Below, one piece after another: positions 25,136-35,563 of a stretch of 44,920 nt of DNA (the stretch's first letter is position 1; each line of letters starts with the position of its first letter). The notes beneath the pieces were generated by a model. That model made no database searches, was not told the origin of the DNA, and was given only the letters and a program-made list of their open reading frames with translations. Source of the stretch: Bacteroidaceae bacterium (GTDB lineage Bacteria; Bacteroidota; Bacteroidia; Bacteroidales; Bacteroidaceae); NCBI GenBank assembly GCA_017448965.1, contig JAFSKK010000030.1, positions 1-44,920 of the forward strand, written 5' to 3'. The position numbers and the translations under genes were made by a program.

Positions 25136-26098
25136 TCAAACTGGGGTGTTAGATAATAGTGAGCGGCATGCTTTTTCGTCTTCTGCCAACTGAATTCGGA
25201 GTTCTTCCAGGGAATCAAATTCCCGTTCCCTACGTAAGTGACGCAGCAGTTCCACCTTCAATGTGGCTCCGTAAAGGTCCCCTTCATAATCAAAAAGATG
25301 TACCTCAACGCTACGCTGCTGACCGTTGTGGAGAGTCGGCCGTGTACCCACATTGAGCATGCCGAAGAGATTTGAAGGTTGAGAGTTGAAAGTTGAAAAT
25401 TGGCATCTTACAAAGTAAGCACCATTTTCTGGGATGAGTTTGTTGGCATCCACTTGGAGATTGGCTGTTGGATAGCCTAATTTCCTCCCATTCTGAAAAC
25501 CTTGTACCACTTCTCCTTGCAAGAAATAGTTGTAGCCAAGAAGGTTGCGAGCATGTTCCACATCACCCTCCAACAAGGCATTTCGCACCATCGTGGAAGA
25601 AATCTTGCCTTCTCCCTTTAGTTCGTCACACGCCACCACTTCGATGCCCATAGCCGCACCAATCGCTTGGCAACTTCCGAAGTTCATTCTGTCGTGTCCA
25701 AAGCGATTGTCATACCCCATCACCAATGTCTGAACATGCAAGTCCTCTTTCAAAACTACACGCATGAACTCTGATGCTGTCATAGAAGCGACTTCTTCCG
25801 TGAATGGCAACATCACCACCCTATCAACACCTGCCGCCAACAACAAAGAGACTTTCTCCTCTGCCAATGTCAGCAGATGGGTTCGAGTGACAGAATGAAG
25901 CACCTGCGCAGGATGGTTGGGGAACGTGACAACCAGTGCGTCAAGCCCTCTTTCATGTGCCTGACGGACCACGCAATCCACCATAAACCGATGGCCGCTG
26001 TGCACTCCGTCAAAAGTGCCAACAGTGGCCACACAAGGGGATTCTCCCACTGATTTTCCGTATTTTTCCATTTTTTTCAGCATTTTATCATGCTCCAT
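25136..26098 (-). CDS. ribF: Bifunctional riboflavin kinase / FAD synthetase
   Basis: The protein has 320 residues. The nucleotidyltransferase half shows VGTFDGVHSGHR (26-37) and LVMGYDNRFGHDR. The kinase half shows GRKLGYPTANLQ and GMLNVGTRPTL. It makes FMN and then FAD from riboflavin in the cytoplasm. Between YFVR and LFGMLNVGTRPT the protein has CQFSTFNSQPSN, where relatives have a shorter turn. The DNA there (25372-25399) is a run of four TTGAAAG-type heptamers of the same kind found between susC and susD. The frame is intact and both active sites are kept, so the enzyme is probably functional. Confidence 0.96.
   Translation of the reverse strand: MEHDKMLKKMEKYGKSVGESPCVATVGTFDGVHSGHRFMVDCVVRQAHERGLDALVVTFPNHPAQVLHSVTRTHLLTLAEEKVSLLLAAGVDRVVMLPFTEEVASMTASEFMRVVLKEDLHVQTLVMGYDNRFGHDRMNFGSCQAIGAAMGIEVVACDELKGEGKISSTMVRNALLEGDVEHARNLLGYNYFLQGEVVQGFQNGRKLGYPTANLQVDANKLIPENGAYFVRCQFSTFNSQPSNLFGMLNVGTRPTLHNGQQRSVEVHLFDYEGDLYGATLKVELLRHLRREREFDSLEELRIQLAEDEKACRSLLSNTPV
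25372..25399. repeat. Heptamer-period repeat inside ribF
   Basis: Four 7-base units on the plus strand, TTGAAGG, TTGAGAG, TTGAAAG and TTGAAAA, lie within the kinase half of ribF and encode part of its unusual loop. The unit is the same as in the gap between susC and susD (7008-7035). Confidence 0.7.
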
Positions 26099-26167
26099 TC
26101 ATTTATTATCCTTACCTTTGTGCTCAAGTAACAAACAACCATTCTTCGATAAAAAGGACAATTGAAT

Positions 26168-26374
26168 ATGTCTTACACCTCAAACACTCAAAAGAAGACC
26201 TATATACGTCCCTCCATTTGTGTCTCTTTAATAGCAGACACCTTCATGATATGCCAAACGAACAGATCAGTCAGCCTCAAAAGGGGTTCTGCAGACAATT
26301 CTACCAGTTACGCCAGAGAGCGCAGTGGTGAGGTCGTGGATGAAGGGATTGGTTTTGGTGCATTGTGGGAATGA
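26168..26374 (+). CDS. Small hypothetical protein
   Basis: The ORF encodes 68 residues from the ATG at 26168, with AAAAAGGA about 10 bases before it. A -7-like TACCTTTG at 26113-26120 precedes it by 48 bases, without a clear -33 box. The N-terminus KKTYIRPSICVSLIADTFMI (basic start, aromatic-Pro, then a hydrophobic stretch) resembles many short Bacteroidetes proteins that begin this way, and the C-terminal half is polar. It fills the gap between the divergent ribF and the convergent sufD, where no other feature is evident. No function is assigned, and chance cannot be excluded. Confidence 0.45.
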   Translation: MSYTSNTQKKTYIRPSICVSLIADTFMICQTNRSVSLKRGSADNSTSYARERSGEVVDEGIGFGALWE

Positions 26375-26402
26375 CTCTTTTCCCCTTTCTTTCTCATTTA
26401 TC

Positions 26403-27620
26403 TCACTTACACAGACGGCAGTCCTCGCATTTGTCGAGTTCACCACGAAAACGTTTCTCCACTTTGACATAAAGACGTTGGCGAAGGGACTCGTTTTTTA
26501 TTTGGTCAATGACCTGTCCCATAAAAGCATTCTTCAGCAATGTCCGTGCTTCCGCTTCGGGGATACCGCGTTGACGCATGTAGAAAAGGGCTGTCTCGTC
26601 CATCACACCCACAGTGGAACCATGAGCACACTTCACATCGTCAGCATAAATCTCAAGCATCGGCTGGGTGTACATCCTTCCGTCGGGAGATGCACAAAGG
26701 TTTGCATTGGTCTCTTGAGAGACCGTCTTCTGTGCATCTTTCTCCACCAGGATCTTGCCGGCAAAAGCACCCACCGATTGATCATCCACCACGTATTTGT
26801 ACAGTTCATTTGACTGGCAATTAGGCACTTCATGACGGATGAGCGTATTGTTATCTATCCGTTGATGACCGCTACCAATAGCACAACCATTGAGAGTCAC
26901 CTCTGAATTTTCACCCTGAAGGTAAACGTCACAGAGGTTGCGTGTCTGTCCGTTGAAAAGCGTGATGCTATTGTGCTTGACAGAACAATCGCGCCCCTCT
27001 CGAATGTACACATTGGAAAAACGTGAACACAAAGGAGTTGTTTCCTCTATCTCGTAGAGGTCAAGACGAGCATTGTCGTGGCAATAGACTTCCATCACCT
27101 GAGTGACGAGGAACCGTTGCTTGTCGGCAGCATGGTCGTTGATAATGAGCGTGGCCTCAGAACCTTGTTCCATCACAACAAGAATACGCCTATTCATCAT
27201 GGTGGCAGCCGTCCCCCTCAACCAATTGTCAACCACAATGAGGTCAGCCACACGAGTGTTCTTGGGCACATATACCAATAGCGCATCATGCACCAATGCC
27301 GTGTTGAGTGCCGTGATAGCATCTGAACAGTCTGCCACTTGATGATAATAAGGAGTCACGTCAATCGGCGCGTCCTTCATATTATATATGTACGCGGAGG
27401 GTTTGACCGTCAGGGGCGAAAGAGAGATGCCATAATTAGGCGCGAAGGCAGCATCCACATCGGTGTACTTGTAACGTTCCACCTTCTTGGAAGGGAAACC
27501 CACCTGTCGGAAGGCCTCAAAAGCCTCATCACGCACAACATTCATCACAGGACAGCTGCGTTCCTTGATGACGCTGGATGCTTCATGATAGAGTTCTATG
27601 TATTGCTGTTCGCTCTTCAT
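26403..27620 (-). CDS. sufD: Fe-S cluster assembly protein SufD
   Basis: The protein has 405 residues. The beta-helix core characteristic of SufB/SufD covers about 125-370, with ISLS-type repeats and the conserved DDVKCAHGSTVG segment near 325-336 that carries the histidine at the SufB interface. The C-terminus ends CEDCRLCK; this CxxCxxC tail is unusual and could bind metal (inferred). It is part of the SufBCD scaffold that builds Fe-S clusters. Its start overlaps the sufC stop by 4 bases. It is the last gene of the minus-strand block. Confidence 0.94.
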   Translation of the reverse strand: MKSEQQYIELYHEASSVIKERSCPVMNVVRDEAFEAFRQVGFPSKKVERYKYTDVDAAFAPNYGISLSPLTVKPSAYIYNMKDAPIDVTPYYHQVADCSDAITALNTALVHDALLVYVPKNTRVADLIVVDNWLRGTAATMMNRRILVVMEQGSEATLIINDHAADKQRFLVTQVMEVYCHDNARLDLYEIEETTPLCSRFSNVYIREGRDCSVKHNSITLFNGQTRNLCDVYLQGENSEVTLNGCAIGSGHQRIDNNTLIRHEVPNCQSNELYKYVVDDQSVGAFAGKILVEKDAQKTVSQETNANLCASPDGRMYTQPMLEIYADDVKCAHGSTVGVMDETALFYMRQRGIPEAEARTLLKNAFMGQVIDQIKNESLRQRLYVKVEKRFRGELDKCEDCRLCK

Positions 27621-28366
27621 GCCAGTTCCTCTTTAATCCAGTCGAAACCTTTTTCTTCTATCTTCTGTGCCAGTTCTGCCGTACCTGTCTTGACGATGTG
27701 TCCATCGATGAGCACATGCACAAAGTCGGGACGAATATAGTCAAGCAGTCGCTGGTAGTGAGTGATGACAATGGCGCTCGTCTCTGTAGTTCGCAATTTG
27801 TTAAAACCTTCAGCCACAATGCGAAGGGCATCAACATCAAGACCTGAATCTGTCTCGTCAAGAATACAGAAAGTAGGTTCCAACATCGCCATCTGGAAGA
27901 TTTCGTTGCGTTTGCGTTCACCACCAGAAAAGCCCTCATTGACAGAGCGGTTCATCAGCTTCTGGTCTATCTCAACAAGTTTACGCTTCTCACGCATGAT
28001 TTTCAAGAAATCGGTGGACTTGAGCGGTTCCTTTCCCATGGCTTCACGTCGGGCATTGACTGCCGCACGCATAAAATTAGTCATGCTCACCCCTGGAATC
28101 TCAATAGGTGCTTGGAAGGACATGAAGACACCTGCATGGGCACGTTCTTCGGGGCTCATTGAAAGAAGGTCTTGTCCGTTGAATATGATACTCCCTTCTG
28201 TCACTTCGTAGGAAGGATTACCCACAATGACGTTAGAGAGGGTGGATTTACCTGCACCATTAGTGCCCATAAGGGCATGAATCTCACCGTCTCTGATGGT
28301 CAGATTAACGCCTTTGAGTATTGCCTTGTCGCCAACTTGGGCATGGAGGTTTTTAATTTCTAACAT
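27617..28366 (-). CDS. sufC: Fe-S cluster assembly ATPase SufC
   Basis: The protein has 249 residues, the usual length. Walker A is GTNGAGKS at 34-41, the ABC signature SGGERKRNE at 147-155 and Walker B FCILDE at 166-171, followed by the SufC-typical TDSGLDVDAL. It is the soluble ABC ATPase that drives the SufB-SufD scaffold. It is separated from sufB by the methyltransferase-like gene, 16 bases after that gene's stop. Confidence 0.97.
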   Translation of the reverse strand: MLEIKNLHAQVGDKAILKGVNLTIRDGEIHALMGTNGAGKSTLSNVIVGNPSYEVTEGSIIFNGQDLLSMSPEERAHAGVFMSFQAPIEIPGVSMTNFMRAAVNARREAMGKEPLKSTDFLKIMREKRKLVEIDQKLMNRSVNEGFSGGERKRNEIFQMAMLEPTFCILDETDSGLDVDALRIVAEGFNKLRTTETSAIVITHYQRLLDYIRPDFVHVLIDGHIVKTGTAELAQKIEEKGFDWIKEELA

Positions 28367-28382
28367 TTTTCTACTTTTCTAT

Positions 28383-29279
28383 TTATCTGTATATCAGATT
28401 GCGCAGACGCCGTTTATATTTATAAGGAAGCATTTGTACAAAGAACTGGATGGTGTTGTACCATGCGTATTTCATCTTCATCTTCAAGGTGAAAGAAAGA
28501 CATTGCGACACCTCCAAGAGCACCATGAGTTTGTGCACATAAGCCTCTTTGTTTGCCTCTTGAGGATCAACTGACTCATCCAACGCCGATTTCTTTGTAA
28601 TGACACTCACCACAAACCCATTCTCCAGGGTCTTCGTCTCCATCATCGCAAAAGGGGCAATGATGTCATCTACAATTATACGTTTCTCCCTATTCCATAT
28701 CACCATCTGATGCGCCTTGTTCGTACAGATGTTATACTTATGGAAACCCTTATAGTGCTCTGCCTCCGCCTCATTAGGGTGATGATTCAGGTAAAGACAT
28801 CCTCCCACATCAAGCACATTCAATGCATCAAGAATCCCTCTCATGGGATTAGAAGAGTGATCCAAGGCGTTGCTGATGATGATCAGTTTTGCCCCCTTGT
28901 TAGAATGGGTGATGGAAAGATTTTCCATCATACCAAATTCTATATCAGGCATATCGCGATGATACCTCTCCTTTATTTTATTATAGAAAGAAGCCAACGG
29001 ATCTATATAATGCATTTCCAAAGGCTGCATTCCATCAGACGTTTCCACATGGTCGCCAAATGCATAACTCATTCCACACCCCACATCGAGCACTACAGGC
29101 CTGTCGAAACCTGCAAGAAAAGCTGGGGCATCAAAACCGCCCAACTGAATGCTTTTCCCAATGCGCGACCAATGCATCAGGCCATCGAAAGAGGTGTTCC
29201 ACCGATAAGTGTTATTCCAAAAGGCCAACTCGTAAGGTATCCCCTCTATCCAACCCCAAAACTCTTTATCCTTTTCCAT
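28383..29279 (-). CDS. SAM-dependent methyltransferase-like protein within the suf operon
   Basis: The protein has 298 residues from the ATG at 29279 (MEKDKEFW); an ATG three codons earlier is also possible. Motif I is VVLDVGCGMSYAFGD (62-76), with acidic MHYIDPLA about 20 residues on and IISNALDHSSNP as a motif IV-like block; ALNVLDVGGCLYLNHHP completes a class I methyltransferase pattern. The C-terminus is long and basic (PYKYKRRLRNLIYR). The pattern resembles methyltransferases of surface polysaccharide clusters more than any Fe-S factor. It lies between sufB and sufC, where none is normally found, and its DNA looks richer in A and T than its neighbours. The substrate is unknown. Confidence 0.75.
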   Translation of the reverse strand: MEKDKEFWGWIEGIPYELAFWNNTYRWNTSFDGLMHWSRIGKSIQLGGFDAPAFLAGFDRPVVLDVGCGMSYAFGDHVETSDGMQPLEMHYIDPLASFYNKIKERYHRDMPDIEFGMMENLSITHSNKGAKLIIISNALDHSSNPMRGILDALNVLDVGGCLYLNHHPNEAEAEHYKGFHKYNICTNKAHQMVIWNREKRIIVDDIIAPFAMMETKTLENGFVVSVITKKSALDESVDPQEANKEAYVHKLMVLLEVSQCLSFTLKMKMKYAWYNTIQFFVQMLPYKYKRRLRNLIYR

Positions 29280-29295
29280 CACACACATACGATTA

Positions 29296-30747
29296 TTACC
29301 CTACGGTTCCTTCAAGAGACACACTTAACAACTTTTGGGCTTCAACGGCAAACTCCATCGGAAGTTTGTTGAGCACATCTTTGGCATATCCGTTGACGAT
29401 AAGACCTACTGCCTCTTCAGTGGAAATGCCTCGTTGGTTACAGTAAAAGAGCTGGTCTTCGTTGATTTTTGAGGTGGTGGCTTCGTGCTCGACTGTGGCA
29501 GTATTATTGTGAACGTCCATATAAGGGAAAGTGTGGGCACCACACTGGCTACCAAGCAGAAGAGAGTCGCACGAGGAATAGTTACGCGCGCCATCGGCAT
29601 GCTTACCCACCCGTACCAGTCCACGATATGAGTTCTGTGATTTGCCTGCAGAAATACCCTTTGAGATGATGGTGGAACGTGTGTTCTTACCCAAATGTAT
29701 CATTTTGGTACCCGTATCAGCTTCCTGATGGTTGTTAGTGACTGCCACTGAGTAGAACTCCGCTTGACTATTGTCGCCACGTAATACACATGAGGGATAC
29801 TTCCAAGTGATGGCAGAACCCGTTTCCACTTGTGTCCACGAGAGTTTACTGTTCACGCCTCTGAGGTCACCACGCTTGGTCACGAGATTGAGCACGCCAC
29901 CGCGACCTTCCGCATCACCAGGATACCAATTCTGCACCGTAGAATACTTCACCTCCGCATTGTCCATCACCACAATCTCCACGATGGCCGCATGCAATTG
30001 ATTTTCATCTCGCATCGGTGCAGTACAACCTTCCAAATAGGACACGTAGGAACCCTCATCACACACAATGAGCGTACGTTCAAACTGTCCTGTGTTGCGA
30101 GCATTGATACGGAAGTAGGTGGAGAGTTCCATTGGACAGCGCGTGTTCTTGGGAATATACACGAAAGAGCCATCGGAGAACACGGCACTGTTAAGCGCCG
30201 CAAAATAGTTGTCCTTAGGTGGTACAACACTGCCAAGATACTGCCTCACAAGTTCAGGGTACTCTTTCACGGCCTCGCTGATGGAACAAAAGATGATGCC
30301 TTTCTCTGAGAGTTTCTCTTTGAACGTAGTCTTCACCGACACGGAATCCATCACGGCATCGACGGCAGTGCCAGAAAGTGCCAGCCGCTCCTCAAGAGGA
30401 ATGCCCAACTTGTCGAAGGTTTTCATCAGCTCTGGGTCTATCTCGTTCAACGACTGGGGATTTTTCTTACTCTTTGCTGTAGGGTCGGCATAATAGGATA
30501 TACCCTGATAGTCAATCTCAGGTAGATGCACATGCCCCCATGTCGGCTGCACTTGCGTGAGCCAATAACGATAAGCATCCAGACGGAACTGCAACAACCA
30601 TTCTGGCTCACCTTTCTTCGCTGAAATAAGGCGAATCACATCCTCATTCAGTCCTTTATCTATAATTTCCGTGTGTACATCAGTGGTAAAGCCAAACTCA
30701 TACTTCTTCTCTGCCACTTGACGTACAAACTCGTTCTGTTCGCTCAT
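29296..30747 (-). CDS. sufB: Fe-S cluster assembly protein SufB
   Basis: The protein has 483 residues from the ATG at 30747 ([10 protein letters not shown]); the longer frame to 30822 overlaps the cvpA coding region. The conserved features are [42 protein letters not shown] and [22 protein letters not shown]. The segment [22 protein letters not shown] contains the cysteine and histidine associated with nascent cluster binding. It forms the scaffold with SufC and SufD. Its start codon overlaps the cvpA stop by 4 bases, so the two are translationally coupled. Confidence 0.97.
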   Translation of the reverse strand: MSEQNEFVRQVAEKKYEFGFTTDVHTEIIDKGLNEDVIRLISAKKGEPEWLLQFRLDAYRYWLTQVQPTWGHVHLPEIDYQGISYYADPTAKSKKNPQSLNEIDPELMKTFDKLGIPLEERLALSGTAVDAVMDSVSVKTTFKEKLSEKGIIFCSISEAVKEYPELVRQYLGSVVPPKDNYFAALNSAVFSDGSFVYIPKNTRCPMELSTYFRINARNTGQFERTLIVCDEGSYVSYLEGCTAPMRDENQLHAAIVEIVVMDNAEVKYSTVQNWYPGDAEGRGGVLNLVTKRGDLRGVNSKLSWTQVETGSAITWKYPSCVLRGDNSQAEFYSVAVTNNHQEADTGTKMIHLGKNTRSTIISKGISAGKSQNSYRGLVRVGKHADGARNYSSCDSLLLGSQCGAHTFPYMDVHNNTATVEHEATTSKINEDQLFYCNQRGISTEEAVGLIVNGYAKDVLNKLPMEFAVEAQKLLSVSLEGTVG

Positions 30748-31319
30748 TCTGATTTCTTTGTAGGTTTGGCTTTCTTCGTCGCTTTTTTCACTAAGGGTCT
30801 CAATCCATATTTCGGCTCGCAACCATTAGTCACCTCGGTTGCATCAGTAACGAGCAGAATGTCGGGAATAACCACCTGAGTGGCATGCTTCATACTGTAG
30901 TAGATGTTAGGGCGCTCACTAAGTTTCTGCGGTTTAAAACCTGCGTTGCTGGCCACAAAATCGTAGAGATTGAGAGCCACACTCAGTATCAGAGCGTAGC
31001 AAACCACACCGACGAAAGCACCCAACAAGCGATTGAGAAAGTTCAACTTCAGTTTCTTGAAAAATTCCGTAAAGAAAGCCGCAAGCCATCCCAGTCCTAT
31101 CGGCACCACAATGACAATCAACACAAAGGCAATAAGACGGCCAAAACCAATGCTGGCACCCGTCTTATCAGCCAAAAAGTCGCCAAACTGGTGATACAGC
31201 GTGGCCGCTAAAAGCAGACCTACTGCCACACCCAGAAAGTGAGCCACTTGCTTGAAAGCCCCTTGCTTAAAGCCGATGATACCACCAACAATAAGCACCA
31301 CGTAAATCAGTATTTCCAT
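30744..31319 (-). CDS. CvpA-family membrane protein
   Basis: The protein has 191 residues with four hydrophobic segments (about 1-20, 25-45, 62-85 and 100-125). The pattern [18 protein letters not shown] at the start and [19 protein letters not shown] in the middle matches the CvpA (colicin V production) family. The C-terminal tail is soluble and lysine-rich. The family's role in Bacteroidetes is undefined; it is linked elsewhere to envelope homeostasis. It is the gene between infB and sufB and is likely co-transcribed with the suf genes. Confidence 0.85.
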   Translation of the reverse strand: MEILIYVVLIVGGIIGFKQGAFKQVAHFLGVAVGLLLAATLYHQFGDFLADKTGASIGFGRLIAFVLIVIVVPIGLGWLAAFFTEFFKKLKLNFLNRLLGAFVGVVCYALILSVALNLYDFVASNAGFKPQKLSERPNIYYSMKHATQVVIPDILLVTDATEVTNGCEPKYGLRPLVKKATKKAKPTKKSE

Positions 31320-31355
31320 TCTCTTTTTCGATATGAACCCACGGATTCCTCCGCA

Positions 31356-31404
31356 CTAAAGACATGTTCCAAGAACTTTGCCATTCTCAGAACATGCCTA
31401 AAGA
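31356..31404. repeat. Nested inverted and direct repeats between infB and cvpA
   Basis: CATGTTC (31363-31369) and GAACATG (31390-31396) are perfect inverted repeats, enclosed by the direct repeat CTAAAGA (31356-31362 and 31398-31404). Inside, GTTC-CAA-GAAC and TTCT-C-AGAA form two smaller dyads. This could be an operator or mRNA structure; no -7 box was seen. Confidence 0.35.
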
Positions 31405-31411
31405 GTCTTTA

Positions 31412-34261
31412 TCACAGTTTTGCCTTCACTTCCACTTCCGTGTAAGTCTCCAGCACATCACCCTCACGAATGTCGTTGAAGTTAACGATGGAGATACCGC
31501 ACTCAAAATCACGGCCCACCTCCTTCACATCATCCTTGAAACGTTTGAGTGCCAAGATGTCGCCAGTATGCACCACAATGCCATCGCGAACCACACGCAC
31601 CTTGTCGCTGCGATGCACCTTTCCTTCTGTCACCCAGCAACCAGCCACAGTTCCGACCTTCGTGATGTGGTAAACCTGACGTACATCCACCTGTGCAGTC
31701 ACTTCCTCCTTGAGCGTCGGTGCCAACATGCCTTCCATAGCATCCTTCACCTCCTCAATGGCATCATAAATGATAGAATAGAGGCGGATGTCCACACCAT
31801 ACTGCTCAGCCAAACGACGAGCAGCGGCTGATGGACGCACTTGGAAACCGATAATGATGACATTCTCTGAAGCATGTGCCAACTCCACATCGTTCTCGCT
31901 AATCTGACCTACAGCTTTATGGATGACATTGACTTGAATCTTCTCAGTAGAGAGTTTGATGAGTGAATCGGAAAGAGCCTCGATAGAACCGTCCACGTCG
32001 CCCTTGACAATAAGGTTGAGTTCCTTGAAGTCACCCAGTGCAATACGGCGACCCAGTTCATCAAGGGTAAGACGTGTCTGGGTACGCAAGCCCTGCTCAC
32101 GTTTCAATTGTTCACGCTTGTTGCAGATTTCACGGGCTTCCTGCTCTGTCTCCATCACGTGGAAGGTGTCACCAGCTGTCGGTGCGCCATTCAAGCCAAG
32201 GATTACGGCAGGTTCGGCTGGAAGTGCCTTTTCGATGCGCTGACCACGCTCGTTAAACATAGCTTTGATACGGCCGTAGTGTGTACCCGCCAGCACGATA
32301 TCTCCCTGATGGAGTGTACCATTCTGCACAAGCACTGTGGCCACGTAGCCTCTACCCTTGTCGAGAGTGGACTCGATGATGGAACCTGTTGCCTTACGGT
32401 CTGGATTAGCCTTCAGGTCAAGCAACTCTGCTTCCAGCAAGACCTTGTCCATCAGTTCCTCCACTCCGATACCCTTCTTGGCACTGATGTCCTGACTCTG
32501 GTACTTACCTCCCCATTCTTCTACGAGCAGGTTCATGCCAGCCAGTTGTTCCTTGATTTTATCGGGGTTCGCCCCAGGCTTATCAATCTTGTTGATAGCA
32601 AAGACCATCGGAACTCCTGCAGCCTGAGCATGTGCGATAGCCTCTTTCGTCTGAGGCATCACATCATCGTCAGCAGCTACGATAATGATGGCGATATCCG
32701 TCACCTTCGCACCACGGGCACGCATAGCGGTGAAAGCCTCGTGACCAGGGGTGTCAAGGAACGTGATTCGACGGCCATCCTTCATCTTCACATTGTAAGC
32801 ACCAATGTGCTGAGTGATACCACCTGCCTCACCTGCAATCACATTCGTCTTGCGGATATAGTCCAGAAGAGAAGTTTTACCATGGTCAACGTGACCCATC
32901 ACCGTAATGATAGGTGCACGGCGTTGGAGATCTTCTTCCCTGTCCTCAGTCTCTTCGATGGCATTGGAAACTTCCTCCGACACATAACTGGTGGTGAAGC
33001 CAAACTCTTCGGCTACAATGTTAATGGTTTCAGCATCAAGGCGCTGGTTGATGCTCACCATCATACCAATGGACATACAAGTACCTATCACCTTTGTAAC
33101 AGGCACATCCATCATGGTGGCCAGTTCGTTTGCAGTCACAAACTCGGTGATTTTCAAGACCTTGCTCTCTGCATTCTCGGCCATTTCCTCTTCCACCATG
33201 CGTTCATGAATGGCATGACGCTTATCTTTACGATACTTCACACCCTTCTTCTCCTGCTTGGCCGTGAGACGTGCAAGCGTTTCCTTCACCTGCTTTGCAA
33301 CTTCTTCCTCGCTCAATTCCTGAGGCTTCGGAGGCTGCTTCTTCTTATTCTTCTTTTTGCCTTGAGCCTGTTGCTGAGCCTGTTGGTTCTTTTGCTGTTG
33401 AGCATTTGGCTGATTAGATTTACCACTCTGCTTCTTTGCCTGACCTTGTTGAACATTGCTCTGCTTGGCTGCGGCATCAATGTCCACTTTGTTGCTATTG
33501 ATGCGGTTACGCTTTTTCTTCTGCCCACCTTGAGCAGCTTGTCCTTCCGTAGCACCCTGAGCGGCCTGACGTTCCTTGCGACGCTCAGCCTTGCTCTTAC
33601 GGTCAGGACGAGTCTTGCTGTTTAAACTTGACAGGTCGATGAAGCCCACCTGCTTGAACTGCACACCTGCTTCAGCGGGTGCTGCCAAACGATAAACACC
33701 ATTCTCATCCTGTTCCAGACGTTCTGCGGGAGAAAGCTTACCTGGCTTTTTCTTGGGTTCTTCCAATTGTGCATCAGCCTCTTCCTGTGGAGTTACTTCC
33801 TCAGCAGGTTGTGGAGCCACTTCTTCCACCTTCTGGACATCAGGTTGTGGAGCTTGTTCAACAGGAGCCGTTTCCTCCACCTCCACTTTCTTTTCTTTCT
33901 CTTCCTTCTCTGGAGCTGGTGCAGGCTTTTTCAGGTCGTTGATGTTACCAACAATCTTCAATTGCGGCTTCCGCGCAGCTTTTTCTCTCTCCTGGCGTTC
34001 CTTTTCCTCACGAGCGGCTTGCTGACGCTCGCGTTTTTCCTGCTGCTCCTTTTCCTTCTGATTCTGAATTTGCTGTTTTGTTGCGGCATTCTGTTTCATG
34101 TCTTCGCCAAATTCCTTCTGAAGCAGCGCATACTGCTCATCCGTAATTTTAGCGTTAGGCGTGGCATCTTGCAAGGCCGCACCTTTCTTCTGCAGGAATT
34201 GCGCCACGGTATTAATTCCCACATTGAGTTCTTTTAATGCTTTATTTAATCTTACTGCCAT
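31412..34261 (-). CDS. infB: Translation initiation factor IF-2
   Basis: The protein has 949 residues from the ATG at 34261 ([13 protein letters not shown]), the normal start for Bacteroidetes IF-2. The longer frame to 34291 overlaps nusA. An N-terminal IF2_N-like module is followed by a long charged and glutamine-rich region (about 55-350), with a second IF2_N-type segment near 385. The GTPase domain starts around residue 455 with [12 protein letters not shown], followed by DTPGHEAF and NKIDKPGAN. Domains II, III and C-terminal IF2 follow. It recruits initiator tRNA to the small ribosomal subunit. The rimP-nusA-infB order is the classic one. Confidence 0.98.
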   Translation of the reverse strand: MAVRLNKALKELNVGINTVAQFLQKKGAALQDATPNAKITDEQYALLQKEFGEDMKQNAATKQQIQNQKEKEQQEKRERQQAAREEKERQEREKAARKPQLKIVGNINDLKKPAPAPEKEEKEKKVEVEETAPVEQAPQPDVQKVEEVAPQPAEEVTPQEEADAQLEEPKKKPGKLSPAERLEQDENGVYRLAAPAEAGVQFKQVGFIDLSSLNSKTRPDRKSKAERRKERQAAQGATEGQAAQGGQKKKRNRINSNKVDIDAAAKQSNVQQGQAKKQSGKSNQPNAQQQKNQQAQQQAQGKKKNKKKQPPKPQELSEEEVAKQVKETLARLTAKQEKKGVKYRKDKRHAIHERMVEEEMAENAESKVLKITEFVTANELATMMDVPVTKVIGTCMSIGMMVSINQRLDAETINIVAEEFGFTTSYVSEEVSNAIEETEDREEDLQRRAPIITVMGHVDHGKTSLLDYIRKTNVIAGEAGGITQHIGAYNVKMKDGRRITFLDTPGHEAFTAMRARGAKVTDIAIIIVAADDDVMPQTKEAIAHAQAAGVPMVFAINKIDKPGANPDKIKEQLAGMNLLVEEWGGKYQSQDISAKKGIGVEELMDKVLLEAELLDLKANPDRKATGSIIESTLDKGRGYVATVLVQNGTLHQGDIVLAGTHYGRIKAMFNERGQRIEKALPAEPAVILGLNGAPTAGDTFHVMETEQEAREICNKREQLKREQGLRTQTRLTLDELGRRIALGDFKELNLIVKGDVDGSIEALSDSLIKLSTEKIQVNVIHKAVGQISENDVELAHASENVIIIGFQVRPSAAARRLAEQYGVDIRLYSIIYDAIEEVKDAMEGMLAPTLKEEVTAQVDVRQVYHITKVGTVAGCWVTEGKVHRSDKVRVVRDGIVVHTGDILALKRFKDDVKEVGRDFECGISIVNFNDIREGDVLETYTEVEVKAKL

Positions 34262-34280
34262 TGTCCTATTGTAAATGTAC

Positions 34281-35543
34281 TTACTCTTCAAATTCGGCTT
34301 TCAGGATGCGGAGCACCTCATCTACGGTATCTTCCTCAAGGTCGGCCTTTTCCACCAGCATGGCACGTGGTGCATCCAACACACTCTTAGCTGTTTCAAG
34401 ACCAAGACTCTTGATGGAATCAATGATCCAAGGTTCAATCTCATCCTTGAACTCATCCAGATAGATGTCTTCCTCATCAGGCTCCTCGCCATTGAGTTCA
34501 CGGAACACGTCAATGGTATATCCTGTCAGCATACTAGCCAACTTGATGTTGTCACCATTCTTACCGATAGCCAGACTTACCTGGTCAGGCTGCAAATATA
34601 CATCAGCCTTCTTCTTCTCCTCGTCCAGCGAGATAGAAGTGATCGCAGCTGGGCTCAAGGCACGCTGGATGAACAACTTGATATTGTTGGTGTAGTTAAT
34701 GACATCAATGTTCTCGTTGTGAAGTTCACGCACAATTCCATGAATACGGCTACCTTTCACACCCACACAGGCGCCCACAGGGTCGATACGTTCGTTGTAA
34801 CTTTCCACAGCAATCTTAGCTCTCTCACCAGGAATGCGGGCAATACGCTGCACGGTGATAAGGCCGTCGTTGATTTCTGGCACCTCTTGTTCCAACAGAC
34901 GACGCAGGAACTCTGGAGAAGTACGCGACAGGATAATCTTGGGGTTGTTGTTCAGATTATCCACACGAAGCACCACGGCACGCGCTGTCTCGCCCTTACG
35001 GAAGAAGTCACCAGGAATCTGTTCGCTCTTGGGCAACAGAAGTTCGTTACCCTCATCGTCAAGCAACAACATCTCGCGCTTCCATATCTGATACACTTCA
35101 CCGCTGATGATTTGTCCAACCTTGTCCACATACTTATTATAAAGATTGTCATGTTCCAAATCCAGAATCTTACTAGCCATCGTCTGACGCAATGTCAGGA
35201 TAGCGCGACGACCGAACTTCGAGAACTCCACACGTTCACTCACTTCTTCACCCACTTCGAAATCCTTGTCAATCTTCTGTGCTTCTGTCAGTGATATCTC
35301 CGCATTCTCGTTCTTCACCATACCATCTTCCACCACCACACGGTTGCGATAAATCTCAAAGTCGCCCTTGTCAGGGTTCACTATCACGTCAAAATTCTCG
35401 TCCGAGCCATAAGTTTTCTGCAGCACGCTACGGAAACTATCCTCGATCACACTCACCAAAGTGATACGGTCAATGTTTTTGGTTTCCTTGAAATCCTTAA
35501 AGGTGTCAATCAAGTTTACACGATCTGTTACTTTCTTTGCCAT
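34281..35543 (-). CDS. nusA: Transcription termination/antitermination factor NusA
   Basis: The protein has 420 residues. The N-terminal RNA polymerase-binding domain (about 1-125) is followed by an S1 domain (about 130-200, [20 protein letters not shown]) and two KH domains (about 205-345). The KH signatures are [25 protein letters not shown] and the [11 protein letters not shown] loop. A short acidic C-terminal tail ends EFEE, with no long AR2-type repeat seen. It modulates pausing and termination. infB follows after 19 bases. Confidence 0.97.
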   Translation of the reverse strand: MAKKVTDRVNLIDTFKDFKETKNIDRITLVSVIEDSFRSVLQKTYGSDENFDVIVNPDKGDFEIYRNRVVVEDGMVKNENAEISLTEAQKIDKDFEVGEEVSERVEFSKFGRRAILTLRQTMASKILDLEHDNLYNKYVDKVGQIISGEVYQIWKREMLLLDDEGNELLLPKSEQIPGDFFRKGETARAVVLRVDNLNNNPKIILSRTSPEFLRRLLEQEVPEINDGLITVQRIARIPGERAKIAVESYNERIDPVGACVGVKGSRIHGIVRELHNENIDVINYTNNIKLFIQRALSPAAITSISLDEEKKKADVYLQPDQVSLAIGKNGDNIKLASMLTGYTIDVFRELNGEEPDEEDIYLDEFKDEIEPWIIDSIKSLGLETAKSVLDAPRAMLVEKADLEEDTVDEVLRILKAEFEE

Positions 35544-35563
35544 TATATTATTGTTTTAGTTGT

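Noticed and set aside
32108-33625. 505-codon plus-strand frame opposite infB
   Set aside because: It lies entirely antisense to a highly conserved gene; its long leucine runs are the complement of the IF-2 glutamine- and lysine-rich region.
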